Shown here: positions 1-7,873 of the stretch, in pieces
Layout: every line of letters begins with the position of its first letter
Position numbering within the stretch: the first letter of the stretch is position 1
Assembly (NCBI GenBank): GCA_014802425.1
Contig: JAAVCH010000045.1
Span: 1 to 40,275, forward strand
Source of the DNA: Bacteroides sp.
GTDB lineage: Bacteria; Bacteroidota; Bacteroidia; Bacteroidales; Muribaculaceae
Direction of reading: 5' to 3'
DNA length: 40,275 nucleotides
Program-made: the position numbers and the translations under genes
Notes under the pieces: generated by a model
What the model saw: the letters and a program-made list of their open reading frames with translations, nothing else
Told to the model about the DNA's origin: nothing
The model's database searches: none

Positions 1-71
1 ATTCCGAACAGAGAAGTTAAACCTTATCACGCCGATGGTACTGCGAAAGCGGGAGAGTAGGTAATCGCCCC
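1..71 (+). rRNA. rrf: 5S ribosomal RNA, 3' part
   Basis: The window opens inside a 5S rRNA gene. The stretch with ccgaacagagaagttaa, then gccgatggtactgcg, then gggagagtaggt is the conserved loop B/C to 3' stem of bacterial 5S rRNA. The 5' part lies outside the window. The 3' end is estimated from the closing stem and may be off by a few bases. It is followed by a strong terminator, so this is probably the end of a 16S-23S-5S operon. Confidence 0.93.
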
Positions 72-82
72 CTTAGACCGGA

Positions 83-116
83 AGGCCCGAGCGCAACGCT
101 CGGGCCTTTCTTTTTT
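83..116 (+). terminator. Intrinsic terminator of the rRNA operon
   Basis: A perfect 11-bp stem (aggcccgagcg / cgctcgggcct) with a 3-nt loop is followed directly by a T-rich tract. It sits about 12 bp after the 5S 3' end. Confidence 0.95.
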
Positions 117-121
117 CATAC

Positions 122-176
122 TCCTATGTCACCCCTATGTCACCCCTATGTCACCCCTCTGCCACCCCTTTGCCAT
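122..176. repeat. 11-bp tandem repeat, about five copies
   Basis: The unit is ccctatgtcac. Copies at 122-132 (first base t), 133-143 and 144-154 are nearly identical, while 155-165 and 166-176 are diverged (ccctctgccac, ccctttgccat). The period of 11 bp is close to one helical turn. It lies between the rRNA terminator and the first glycosyltransferase. The rest of the 117-360 gap shows no gene. Confidence 0.85.
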
Positions 177-360
177 CCGCTCTCCGGCCGCACGTAATCC
201 ATCCATCGCCCCGTCTGTCACGCATACATGCATGAGGTATACCCATGGGTCGCGGTGTGACGTGTGGATTGGGAGTAATTGACGGGTGATGAAGACGGTT
301 TTATTTGGCCTTCCTCTGAATATACGGATGGGGTAGGGGACGTTTTATGGGGTTTTTTAG

Positions 361-368
361 TATCTTTG
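361..368 (+). promoter_or_regulatory. Possible -7 box for the first glycosyltransferase
   Basis: TATCTTTG matches the Bacteroidetes -7 consensus TAnnTTTG. No clear TTTG box is seen about 20 bp upstream. The box is only 6 bp from the ATG at 374, which would make the transcript nearly leaderless, so this is tentative. Confidence 0.4.
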
Positions 369-373
369 CAATT

Positions 374-1120
374 ATGATGAATCCGCTTTTTTCTATTGTG
401 ACGATTACTTGGAATGCCGGTAAGGTCATTCGGCCGACTATGAATTCGGTGTGCGAACAGACATTCCGCAATTTTGAACATATTCTTGTCGATGGCGCCT
501 CTACGGATGATACGCTGGCTGTGGCACGCGAAGTGGGAGGGGAGGAGGTGCGTATCATCAGCGAACGGGACAAGGGGTTGTATGATGCGATGAACAAGGG
601 ACTTCGTATGGCTAAAGGGGAATATGTGGTTTTCTTGAACGCAGGCGATGCGTTCTCCTCGCCTGATACTCTCCGGCTTTATGCCGATTCCGCAGGTGAG
701 GATGTGGATATAATATACGGCGACACCGTGATAGTGAATCCGGCTCGCGAAATCGTCGGTCCGCGTCATCTTAGCGTACCGGAAAAACTGACATTAGATT
801 CCTTCTCCCATGGCATGCTGATATGTCACCAAGCGTTTATGGTCCGCCGGGCCATTGCCCCGGAATATGATCTATCGTATCGTTTTTCGGCCGATTATGA
901 CTGGACGGTGCGTTGCATTGGCGCTACCATTCCCGAACGCTGCCGTAACCTCCATGCCGTGACCATACATTATCTTGATGAAGGGCTTACAGAGCGGCAT
1001 AAGAAAGCCTCGCTGCGTGAACGTTTCGACATCATGGCCAAGCACTACGGCCGGGGAAAAGCCGTGATGCGTCACCTTTCTTTTGTGCCCCGTGCATTGA
1101 TGCGCAGGTTTAAGAAATGA
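374..1120 (+). CDS. Family 2 glycosyltransferase
   Basis: A GT-A fold glycosyltransferase of about 248 residues, of the kind that transfers a sugar from a nucleotide-sugar donor during cell-surface polysaccharide synthesis. The N-terminus (PLFSIVTITWNAG) is the first GT2 beta strand. VDGASTDDT is the nucleotide-binding loop. FLNAGDAF is the segment that carries the metal-binding acidic residue in WcaA-like enzymes. No membrane segment is seen, so it is probably cytosolic or membrane-associated. I chose the ATG at 374 because the protein then begins at the catalytic domain; an in-frame ATG at 347 overlaps the putative promoter. A second glycosyltransferase starts 12 bp downstream, which suggests an operon. 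Donor and acceptor cannot be read from the sequence. Confidence 0.88.
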   Translation: MMNPLFSIVTITWNAGKVIRPTMNSVCEQTFRNFEHILVDGASTDDTLAVAREVGGEEVRIISERDKGLYDAMNKGLRMAKGEYVVFLNAGDAFSSPDTLRLYADSAGEDVDIIYGDTVIVNPAREIVGPRHLSVPEKLTLDSFSHGMLICHQAFMVRRAIAPEYDLSYRFSADYDWTVRCIGATIPERCRNLHAVTIHYLDEGLTERHKKASLRERFDIMAKHYGRGKAVMRHLSFVPRALMRRFKK

Positions 1121-1132
1121 CCCCACGTTAAA

Positions 1133-2131
1133 ATGCCTCGTTTCGTTATGGAAGATTTAGCAAGAGATTCAGGTATCACTCCACGCGCCACGATCATTAT
1201 TCTCACCTATAATCAGGAACACACGATACGGCGTGCCATAGAGAGCGTATTACGCCAGGAGTGCCGCTTCCCTTATGAAATACTTATAGCTGATGACGCT
1301 TCGACTGACGGTACACGACGGATATGTGAGGAATACGCTTCGCGGTACCCACGGCTCATACGGCTGATGCCCGAGGCTCCGAATAAAGGTCTTGTCGGAA
1401 ATTATTTTGACGCAGTGGCGACTGCCCGGGGAGAATACATCGGGGATTGTGCGGGAGATGACGAATGGCTTGGCCGCATGCGGCTCCAGATGGCCATCGA
1501 GGTGCTTGACCGGGAGACGGATGTATCGGTGGTGTTCACTGATGTCGAAGTGGTCACTCCTACGGGAAGACAGCTCCGGTCCGCCGATCCGCGTACCTCC
1601 CGATGGTATGCATCCGCCCGTCACTCCGGGCGGGTGGTGCTTGAGAGCGTGCTCAATCATACCGACAGTATTCCCTACATACTGTCATCGGCACTTTATC
1701 GACGCAGTGCCGTGATATCGCCTCAATGGCCGTCGGGTGCGCCCCCGTATGATTTCTACAGCGGCAATGTCGAGGATCTTCCGGTGATAGCGGCGTGCGC
1801 GCTGGCCGGCGACGCAGTGATGATTTCCGAAAGGGGCTACCGTTATTATGCCGACGGCGTTTCCATTTCCAATAATCTCAGCCATGAGAAAGAATACCGC
1901 TTCCTGGCCCCCGTCACCTCCCTGATGCGGCGCCTCGGCAAGGCATGCGGTTATACACCGGAGACCCAGATGAGATTCTTCCGTGCAAAATTCCCCTACA
2001 TGGCTGCCCAGATACGGCATTCCGGCCTCGGAAAAGAACTACGGACTGATTTCAGGAATCGTCTGCGCGAATGGGGCCTCCCGCTCCCTTTACGTGGAAA
2101 AGCGCATCTATGGCTGTCTTATTTTAAATGA
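1133..2131 (+). CDS. Family 2 glycosyltransferase
   Basis: A second GT2 enzyme of 332 residues. ATIIILTYNQEHTIRRAIES is the first strand and helix of the GT-A fold. IADDASTDGTR is the donor loop and DCAGDDEWL holds the acidic catalytic/metal site. The C-terminal third (DLPVIAACALAGDAVMISE) resembles the acceptor-side region of bacterial O-antigen glycosyltransferases. It starts 12 bp after the first glycosyltransferase and probably shares its transcript. An in-frame ATG at 1148 is an alternative start. The pair probably adds sugars to the same glycan, but substrate is unknown. Confidence 0.88.
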   Translation: MPRFVMEDLARDSGITPRATIIILTYNQEHTIRRAIESVLRQECRFPYEILIADDASTDGTRRICEEYASRYPRLIRLMPEAPNKGLVGNYFDAVATARGEYIGDCAGDDEWLGRMRLQMAIEVLDRETDVSVVFTDVEVVTPTGRQLRSADPRTSRWYASARHSGRVVLESVLNHTDSIPYILSSALYRRSAVISPQWPSGAPPYDFYSGNVEDLPVIAACALAGDAVMISERGYRYYADGVSISNNLSHEKEYRFLAPVTSLMRRLGKACGYTPETQMRFFRAKFPYMAAQIRHSGLGKELRTDFRNRLREWGLPLPLRGKAHLWLSYFK

Positions 2132-2134
2132 TTC

Positions 2135-2169
2135 CAAATAGTATTTGTATAATTTCCAAATAGTATTTG
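2135..2169. promoter_or_regulatory. Two identical 13-bp palindromes, candidate operator pair
   Basis: CAAATAGTATTTG, a perfect palindrome around a central G, occurs at 2135-2147 and again at 2157-2169. They lie inside two identical 18-bp direct repeats (2132-2149, 2154-2171). Centres are 22 bp apart, about two helical turns. They sit just after the stop of the second glycosyltransferase and 37 bp upstream of the -33 box of the ferredoxin promoter. A binding site for a dimeric regulator is inference. Confidence 0.6.
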
Positions 2170-2205
2170 TAATCCTTACAAATTAAGTCGAAAATGAGGT
2201 AAAAA

Positions 2206-2237
2206 TTTGGTGCAGGCGTAAAGTTGGCATAAATTTG
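2206..2237 (+). promoter_or_regulatory. Bacteroidetes-type promoter for the ferredoxin gene
   Basis: TTTGG at 2206-2210 and TAAATTTG at 2230-2237 are separated by 19 bp, a full match to the Bacteroidetes primary sigma consensus (TTTG, 19-21 bp, TAnnTTTG). The leader to the ferredoxin ATG would be about 85 nt. Confidence 0.85.
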
Positions 2238-2328
2238 TAACGCCGAATGACGCCGGGGGTGTTCCGATGAGCATCCGCGGATGAGGCGAAACAGAAAATA
2301 ATTACAAACTTATAAAATTTTTACAACT

Positions 2329-2496
2329 ATGGCTTACGTAATCGGTGACAACTGCGTAGCATGCGGCACTTGCCAGCCCGTATGCCCCGTAGAGGCTATC
2401 TCTGAGGGCGATATCTACAAGATCGATCCCGACACTTGCATCAGCTGCGGCAGCTGCGCAGCCGTTTGCCCCAGCGACGCTATCTCCGAGGGCTAA
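2329..2496 (+). CDS. Small 2[4Fe-4S] ferredoxin
   Basis: A 55-residue bacterial-type ferredoxin, an electron carrier in the cytosol. It has two CxxCxxCxxxCP motifs, CVACGTCQPVCP (residues 9-20) and CISCGSCAAVCP (residues 37-48), each ligating one [4Fe-4S] cluster together with the distant cysteine of the other motif. The length matches clostridial-type ferredoxins. It has its own promoter upstream and a perfect terminator hairpin downstream, so it is a single-gene transcript. Partners probably include pyruvate:ferredoxin oxidoreductase or other low-potential enzymes, but none is in the window. Confidence 0.97.
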   Translation: MAYVIGDNCVACGTCQPVCPVEAISEGDIYKIDPDTCISCGSCAAVCPSDAISEG

Positions 2497-2541
2497 TCCG
2501 AGGAATACGCCTGCTGAAACTATCGCAGATAGCAATCGCAG

Positions 2542-2594
2542 ACAAAAATAAGATGAAATATCCCTTGACTCGGGATATTTCATCTTATTTTTGT
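2542..2594 (+). terminator. Strong terminator after the ferredoxin gene
   Basis: A perfect 23-bp inverted repeat (2542-2564 and 2572-2594) with a 7-nt loop. The outer part is A-rich on the left and T-rich on the right, so it could work in both directions. Confidence 0.95.
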
Positions 2595-2595
2595 T

Positions 2596-2603
2596 TAATT
2601 TTG
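2596..2603 (+). promoter_or_regulatory. Possible -7 box of the dut operon
   Basis: TAATTTTG matches TAnnTTTG and begins one base after the ferredoxin terminator. The -33 position would lie inside the terminator's right arm, and no clear TTG is seen there. Confidence 0.5.
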
Positions 2604-2700
2604 TAGTCGGTAATGTCCCGCGCATCTTCCGGAGGTGGAATACGAATCCCTTCATATGCGGCAAATGCGCGGAATCGACCCGACCAATACCTCCGATGTT

Positions 2701-3147
2701 ATGGAAAGACTTAAAGTGAAAATAATCAACCGCAGTCATCACCCGTTGCCTGACTACGGCACAAACGAGGCCGCCGGAATGGATGTGCGGGCCTATCTCC
2801 CCGCCGGCAGCGTGACTTTGCGGCCTGGTCAGCGGGCGCTTATTCCCACCGGACTGTACATGCAGCTCCCCGCAGGTTACGAATGCCAGATACGTCCGCG
2901 TTCGGGACTGGCACTGAAACACGGGCTGACCATACTTAACTCACCCGGCACCGTCGATGCCGACTACAGGGGAGAAATAGGAATAATACTCATCAATCTC
3001 GGTGAGTACGACTATGAGGTGAAGGATGGTGAGCGCATATGCCAGATGGTGGTCAAGACCTATACGAAAGTGGACTGGGAGCCGGTGGAGCGCCTTGACC
3101 GCACCGCCCGTGAGGACGGCGCTTTCGGCCACACTGGCACCGACTGA
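2701..3147 (+). CDS. dut: dUTP diphosphatase (dUTPase)
   Basis: Hydrolyses dUTP to dUMP and diphosphate, keeping uracil out of DNA and supplying dUMP for thymidylate synthesis. Trimeric cytosolic enzyme. The conserved motifs appear in order: AGMDVRA (motif 1), PRSGLALKHG (motif 2), GTVDADYRGEIGIILIN (motif 3, with the catalytic Asp), GERICQMVV (motif 4) and REDGAFGHTG (the C-terminal P-loop-like motif 5). I take the ATG at 2701, giving 148 residues, normal for the family; the in-frame ATG at 2635 would add 22 residues without homology character. It heads a run of five co-directional genes. Confidence 0.97.
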   Translation: MERLKVKIINRSHHPLPDYGTNEAAGMDVRAYLPAGSVTLRPGQRALIPTGLYMQLPAGYECQIRPRSGLALKHGLTILNSPGTVDADYRGEIGIILINLGEYDYEVKDGERICQMVVKTYTKVDWEPVERLDRTAREDGAFGHTGTD

Positions 3148-3193
3148 AAAATCATTTTCTTCCACACACATACGCGAACAGACCCACGAAAAA

Positions 3194-5086
3194 GTGAAGC
3201 AATTCCATAAAGAAAAGAACAATACCTTCTCCTGCCGGACTCGGCGTGGGGCAGGACTGTTATGGCCTATGGCCATTGTGGCCCTCCTGGGGGTCATCGT
3301 CATATTCGGAACCCCCGTTTCGGCCGGAGGCAGGAATGCCGCCGGACGGGCGCAGAAAGCGGCACGTGCCAAGGCACGCCATTTTTATCTTCTCGGAGCG
3401 CAGCATATGGCTACCGGCGACAATGCCGAAGCCGCCGACCTTTTCCGGCGCGCCTATGAATCGGACAGCACTTATGCCGATGGCGCCCTGGAATTCGGAC
3501 TGCGCCGATGGGGTGTGCCTTCCGATACGATGAAAACTCCCTCCGAGAGCGGAGAGTCAAAGCGTATCGCGCGGAAATTCCTGGCGCAGTATCCCGGCGA
3601 CCTTTTCCCAAACCTCCTTTACTCTTCCATGATGGAGCAGGCCGGCGATATGGATGAGGCCATCACGGTGCTGGAGACACTCGACCGCCATAATCCGGGC
3701 AATACCTCCGTGCTCCAGAGCCTCGTCAGCGCCTATCTCGATAACCGGCGCTTCGAAGACGCCCTTGACGCCTATGCGCAGTACGAGCGCATCGAGGGTT
3801 CCGATTTCGAGACCCTCGTCAGAAAGGTGGGGATGCTTGTGGCCATCGGCGACACGGCACGAGCCTATGAGGAAAGCCGGAGTAAGATCCGGGAGTATCC
3901 GGTCGATCCGCAATACCGAATGTTTCTTGCCCAGCTCTACAATTTCGACGCCAAGCCCGACTCGGCCCTCAAATACATGGTGGAGGCTGAAAAACTTTAT
4001 GAATCCGGTTTCGGGGGCCCTGTCAAGATCCAGATGGCCGACTACTACCGTCAGCAAGGTGATTCTGTCAACTATGACGCTAAGGTCTATGAGGCCCTCC
4101 TTACAGAGGACCTTGACTTTGACGCCAAACGTGAATTGCTGACGTACTATCTTGGCGACATGGTCAGGATGAAAAACGATCAGTCGCGCGGCGACAGGCT
4201 CTTTGAAGTGCTGCGCAACCAGTATCCTCACGAACCGGCCATGCTCGGACTTTCCGCCCGCTATTATGCGGCCAAAGGCGACTTCAAGTCGGCCCTTGAG
4301 GACATCGACTACGCCCTCGACCAGAACCATACCGACCTGGACCTTTGGGAGCAGGCGATGCTCTTCTGCCTTATGGAAGACGATTATGACCGGGCACGCG
4401 GATACATGGCCCGTGCGAAGGAACTGCTGCCTGAAGTGCCGATGCGCCTGTACTCGCTTGCGGCATCCGCCTGCATGATGGATGACAAGCCCGATGACGC
4501 CCTCGGCTACCTCCGTGAGAGCCTTGCCACCTATTTCCCGGGGCAGGACCTCGAAAAGCCGCTGGACCAGAAGGCTCTGCGCGACTACCTTACCACGCGC
4601 AACTTCCAGGACCTCACCTCGCTGTATTCCACGGCCGGCGACGCATACTACGCCATCGAGGATAGGAAACACGCATATGTCAACTATGACAACTCCCTGT
4701 TTCTCGACGACTCCAATCCCCTTACCCTCAACAACTACGCCTACTATCTCGTGAAGACCGACGACGATCCGGATCCGGAGACGCTCGCCAAGGCCGACGA
4801 GATGTCGGAGCGGGCGGTGGCCATAGCCCCCGACAATCCCACTTATCTCGATACCCGCGCATGGGTACTCTACCGGCTCGGACAGTACGAAGCCGCCCGC
4901 GATGTAATGATGCGGGCCCTCGAACTGGCGGCCGACAGGCTGACTGAACCCGAAGCCGCCGAATACTTCAATCATTACGGCGATATCCTCGAGAAACTGG
5001 GTGAGGCTCCTCAGGCACGCGAACAATGGCGCAAGGCCCTTGAACTTAATCCCGATGATAAAGAACTTCAGAAAAAACTGAAATGA
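3194..5086 (+). CDS. TPR-repeat protein, exported or membrane-anchored
   Basis: About 630 residues. Near the N-terminus is a basic stretch followed by a hydrophobic segment (MAIVALLGVIVIFG) ending at PVSAGG, which reads as a signal peptide or anchor. The rest is a chain of tetratricopeptide repeats: helix pairs with A-x-x-x-Y and closing P at 34-residue spacing, for example around LDTRAWVLYRLGQYEAARD and the final EQWRKALELNPDD. TPR arrays bind protein partners, here probably in the periplasm. I place the start at GTG 3194 because this keeps positive charges before the hydrophobic segment; ATG 3269 is the alternative. An in-frame ATG at 3026 lies deep inside dut and is unlikely. The stop overlaps the next start (ATGA). 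The TPR, DUF4292, EnvC-like order suggests an envelope role. Confidence 0.85.
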   Translation: MKQFHKEKNNTFSCRTRRGAGLLWPMAIVALLGVIVIFGTPVSAGGRNAAGRAQKAARAKARHFYLLGAQHMATGDNAEAADLFRRAYESDSTYADGALEFGLRRWGVPSDTMKTPSESGESKRIARKFLAQYPGDLFPNLLYSSMMEQAGDMDEAITVLETLDRHNPGNTSVLQSLVSAYLDNRRFEDALDAYAQYERIEGSDFETLVRKVGMLVAIGDTARAYEESRSKIREYPVDPQYRMFLAQLYNFDAKPDSALKYMVEAEKLYESGFGGPVKIQMADYYRQQGDSVNYDAKVYEALLTEDLDFDAKRELLTYYLGDMVRMKNDQSRGDRLFEVLRNQYPHEPAMLGLSARYYAAKGDFKSALEDIDYALDQNHTDLDLWEQAMLFCLMEDDYDRARGYMARAKELLPEVPMRLYSLAASACMMDDKPDDALGYLRESLATYFPGQDLEKPLDQKALRDYLTTRNFQDLTSLYSTAGDAYYAIEDRKHAYVNYDNSLFLDDSNPLTLNNYAYYLVKTDDDPDPETLAKADEMSERAVAIAPDNPTYLDTRAWVLYRLGQYEAARDVMMRALELAADRLTEPEAAEYFNHYGDILEKLGEAPQAREQWRKALELNPDDKELQKKLK

Positions 5087-5925
5087 TAAGAAGAATATCC
5101 GCCATACTCCTCCTTCTTACAAGCCTCTTCACACCGCTCGCGCTCAGCGCGCAGAATGAAACACCGCTTGACCGCAAAGAGGCACGTAAGGTAGTGGAAC
5201 AGCTGACCGCTGACTATAAAAACTGGAACAAGGCCGCGTGGAGCGGTAAACTGCGCGCAGCAATCCTCCCCGTAAGCGTCACTATGAAGACCTACATGGA
5301 GCGCGGGAAACTTACGCTTATTTCCCTGCGGGCACCTTTCGTAGGTGAGGCGGCGCGCATAGAGGTCGACAAGGATTCGGCCATCATCGTCAACAAGCTT
5401 TCAAAGAAATACGCTGTCGTAAAATTCGACCGCTTCGGAGCTTTGGCTCCCGACATACATTCGGCCCTGCAGGCGTTTCTGCTCGGCCGGGCTGTCGTGA
5501 TGCCGGAAGGAGAGCTCTCCAAGAGCAACGCCGACCTAACCGATGTGTTTCCCCTTGAGCAGGGGGGATGGATGGTGGTGCCGAAGGTGCCCGACGGCTT
5601 CAACAATGGTGTATACGGCTACACGTTCAACACCGCCGCGCAGCTCGTCACCATCGCAGCGGCCATCGGACACTACGAACCTGCAATGGTCAGCACTCCC
5701 GATGGGATGCGTGATGAGGATGTCTTCGAGACCGAATACACGGCCCAGGCCATGATCAGTTACGGCGGCTCAGGGGGTGAGGCACGGGTCGCGGTCGACC
5801 TCGGCTCCAAAAAAATCGAGGCCACCATCGAGGCAGGGGAGATAGAATGGGGGGCCAAAGGATTTGAACGGATCAGCCTCGCAGGACTCCGTCAGGTCGG
5901 TGTCCGACAGGTCATCTCGATGTGA
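5083..5925 (+). CDS. DUF4292 family exported protein
   Basis: A 280-residue protein with a signal peptide (MIRRISAILLLLTSLFTPLALSAQ). The body is beta-rich and resembles DUF4292 proteins of Bacteroidetes, which have a LolA/LolB-like look (repeated long strands such as GKLTLISLRAPFVGEAARIE and a C-terminal KKIEATIEAGEIEWG). The function of the family is not established. It overlaps the upstream TPR gene by 4 bp and is followed 19 bp later by the EnvC-like gene, so all are probably translated from one mRNA and may act together in the envelope. Confidence 0.75.
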   Translation: MIRRISAILLLLTSLFTPLALSAQNETPLDRKEARKVVEQLTADYKNWNKAAWSGKLRAAILPVSVTMKTYMERGKLTLISLRAPFVGEAARIEVDKDSAIIVNKLSKKYAVVKFDRFGALAPDIHSALQAFLLGRAVVMPEGELSKSNADLTDVFPLEQGGWMVVPKVPDGFNNGVYGYTFNTAAQLVTIAAAIGHYEPAMVSTPDGMRDEDVFETEYTAQAMISYGGSGGEARVAVDLGSKKIEATIEAGEIEWGAKGFERISLAGLRQVGVRQVISM

Positions 5926-5944
5926 TAAACGCCCAGCTTGCATC

Positions 5945-7873
5945 ATGAAACATTTTTATTTTCCACTTATACATATGTCCGCACGTGAGCTGACCCGTAG
6001 GCTCCCGGCAGTGCTGTGTGTGCTGTCGCTTCTGCTGTCGCCTGCCGTGCCTGAGCTTCAAGCTCAGACTCGCCCGAAAGGAAAGCAAGGCACATCCAAG
6101 ACATCAGGCTCCAAAACGAGCTCTTCAAAGGGTACGGCCTCAAAAGGCTCTTCTTCCAAGGGTGGAACTTCGAAAGGCTCGTCCTCCAAGGGCACGACTT
6201 CAAACGGCGTCTCCTCTAAGGGGGGAGCATCCGCCAAGGGACGCAATACATCTAAAGGAAGTGTATCCGCGAAACCAGCACAAAGCAAAGGAAAGCCGGA
6301 GACATCGGCTGAGGTGAAGCGCCGGGAGGAGGATGCACGTCAGGAGGTGAAGCGGACTCAGGAGGAACTGAAGCGTAATGAAGCTTCCATCAAGAAGGGA
6401 CTTTCCGATCTGTCGCGCCTTGAGGGTGAGATAAGCGTGTCGCAGAAGGAGACCGACGCACTCGGCGCGGAGGTAAAGAAACTGAATGCCGGTATAACGG
6501 CTCTCCAGCAGCAGATCTCCACCAATACCGAAGCACTCGACAGGCTGCGGTCGGAGTATCTCAAGGCTGTAAAGAAAATGCGCGTGTCGCGTAAGAGCAA
6601 CTCCGCCATCACCTATCTCTTCGCGGCCAAAAACCTTGCCCAGGCCGAACGCAGGATGCGTTACCTGAAAGAATTTTCGGAATGGAAGGCGAGCCGTACG
6701 GCTGAAATCGACGCTAAAGTGGCCCAGCTAAAACAGGAAAACGCCCAGTTGCAACAGGCTTTGGCCGATAAAGACGTGATGCTCGGCCGCGAGCTCAAAG
6801 CCCAGGCCCGACTGAAGAGCCAGAAAGCGGAGCAGGATGCCGTGGTGGCCGGACTGCGTGCCAACCAGTCGGCCCTGCAGACCCATCTGAGCAAGAAACA
6901 GGCGGAGGTCAATTCGCTGCATGCGCGGGTGGCGTCGCTCATAGCCGAAGAGCAGCGCCGTGCCGAGGCGGAGCGTCAGCGTAAAGCCGCCGAGGAGGCC
7001 GCACGTCAGGCTGAGGCGGAGCGTCGTGCCGAGGAGGAACGCCAGCGCAAGGCTGAGGCCGAGGCCGCACGTCAGGCTGAGGAAGCCGCCCGTAAAGCGG
7101 AAGAGGCCCGTAAGGCTGAGGAAGAGCGCAGGGCTGCCGCGGAAGAGGCCCGCATAGCTGAGGAACGTGCCAAGAAGGCGGCTGCCGAGGCTGCCAAGAA
7201 GGACGCCAAGGCCAAACAGGAAGCAGAGCGTGAGCGGCAGAAGGCGGAAAAAGCCCGCCAGAAGCAGAAGGAAGCCGAAGAAAAGGCCGCCAAGGCAAAG
7301 GCTGAGAAGGAAAAAGCCGAGAAAGAGAAGGTTGCCAAGGACAAAGCCGCCAAGGAAGCAAAAGACTATGCCTCGGCACGTAAGCGCGAACCCCGCAAGC
7401 AGGACGGGGCGTCTTCATCCGCACCGGCCTCTTCGTCCAGACCGGCTCCGGCTACAGGAGGTGAATTCGCCTCTAAGAGGGGCTCCCTGCCTCATCCGGT
7501 GAACGGCACCTTCCGCATCACGAGTCCATTCGGGCGTCATGCGCTTCCGGATCTTCCCGATGTCACTTACGATAATCCTGGTATAGATGCCGAAGTCTCA
7601 GCGGGCACGTCCGCACTGGCTGTCCATGACGGTACTGTCTCGGGTGTCTACATGATTCCCGGTTTCTCGACCGTGGTGATTGTGAACCATGGGGAGTATT
7701 ACACCGTGTACGGCAATATCGCCTCGGCCTCCGTCAAGGTGGGCGACCGTGTGAAGACCGGACAGTCGCTCGGTAAACTGGCAGTCGATCCGGACAATCC
7801 CGGCCACAGCGAAATTCATTTCGAAGTGTGGAAAGGCAAGGAAAAACTCAATCCCGCGTCATGGTTGCGCTGA
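5945..7873 (+). CDS. EnvC-like coiled-coil protein with degenerate LytM/M23 domain
   Basis: About 642 residues. A signal peptide ends at PELQAQ. A Ser/Lys/Gly-rich linker with repeated SSKG units follows (about residues 40-115), then a long coiled coil very rich in Ala, Glu, Lys and Arg (about 120-490), then a C-terminal LytM/M23 domain ending in LNPASWLR. In active LytM enzymes the zinc site is HxxxD plus HxH. Here the first motif reads NPGID, with Asn for the His, and the second reads EIHFEVW, with Glu for the first His. Two of four key residues are therefore missing, so it is probably not a hydrolase itself. Like E. coli EnvC it may activate an amidase that splits peptidoglycan at division. 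I chose ATG 5945 because it begins the signal peptide; 5864 lies inside the upstream gene. Confidence 0.85.
   Translation: MKHFYFPLIHMSARELTRRLPAVLCVLSLLLSPAVPELQAQTRPKGKQGTSKTSGSKTSSSKGTASKGSSSKGGTSKGSSSKGTTSNGVSSKGGASAKGRNTSKGSVSAKPAQSKGKPETSAEVKRREEDARQEVKRTQEELKRNEASIKKGLSDLSRLEGEISVSQKETDALGAEVKKLNAGITALQQQISTNTEALDRLRSEYLKAVKKMRVSRKSNSAITYLFAAKNLAQAERRMRYLKEFSEWKASRTAEIDAKVAQLKQENAQLQQALADKDVMLGRELKAQARLKSQKAEQDAVVAGLRANQSALQTHLSKKQAEVNSLHARVASLIAEEQRRAEAERQRKAAEEAARQAEAERRAEEERQRKAEAEAARQAEEAARKAEEARKAEEERRAAAEEARIAEERAKKAAAEAAKKDAKAKQEAERERQKAEKARQKQKEAEEKAAKAKAEKEKAEKEKVAKDKAAKEAKDYASARKREPRKQDGASSSAPASSSRPAPATGGEFASKRGSLPHPVNGTFRITSPFGRHALPDLPDVTYDNPGIDAEVSAGTSALAVHDGTVSGVYMIPGFSTVVIVNHGEYYTVYGNIASASVKVGDRVKTGQSLGKLAVDPDNPGHSEIHFEVWKGKEKLNPASWLR

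Noticed and set aside
3026..3193. Longer start for the TPR protein
   Set aside because: It would overlap dut by 120 bp and place ~56 residues without signal-peptide character before the hydrophobic segment.
3557..5026. 489-codon open frame on the minus strand
   Set aside because: It is the mirror of the TPR gene; composition is odd (Val/Gly/His-rich), there is no domain, and the plus-strand TPR pattern is clear.
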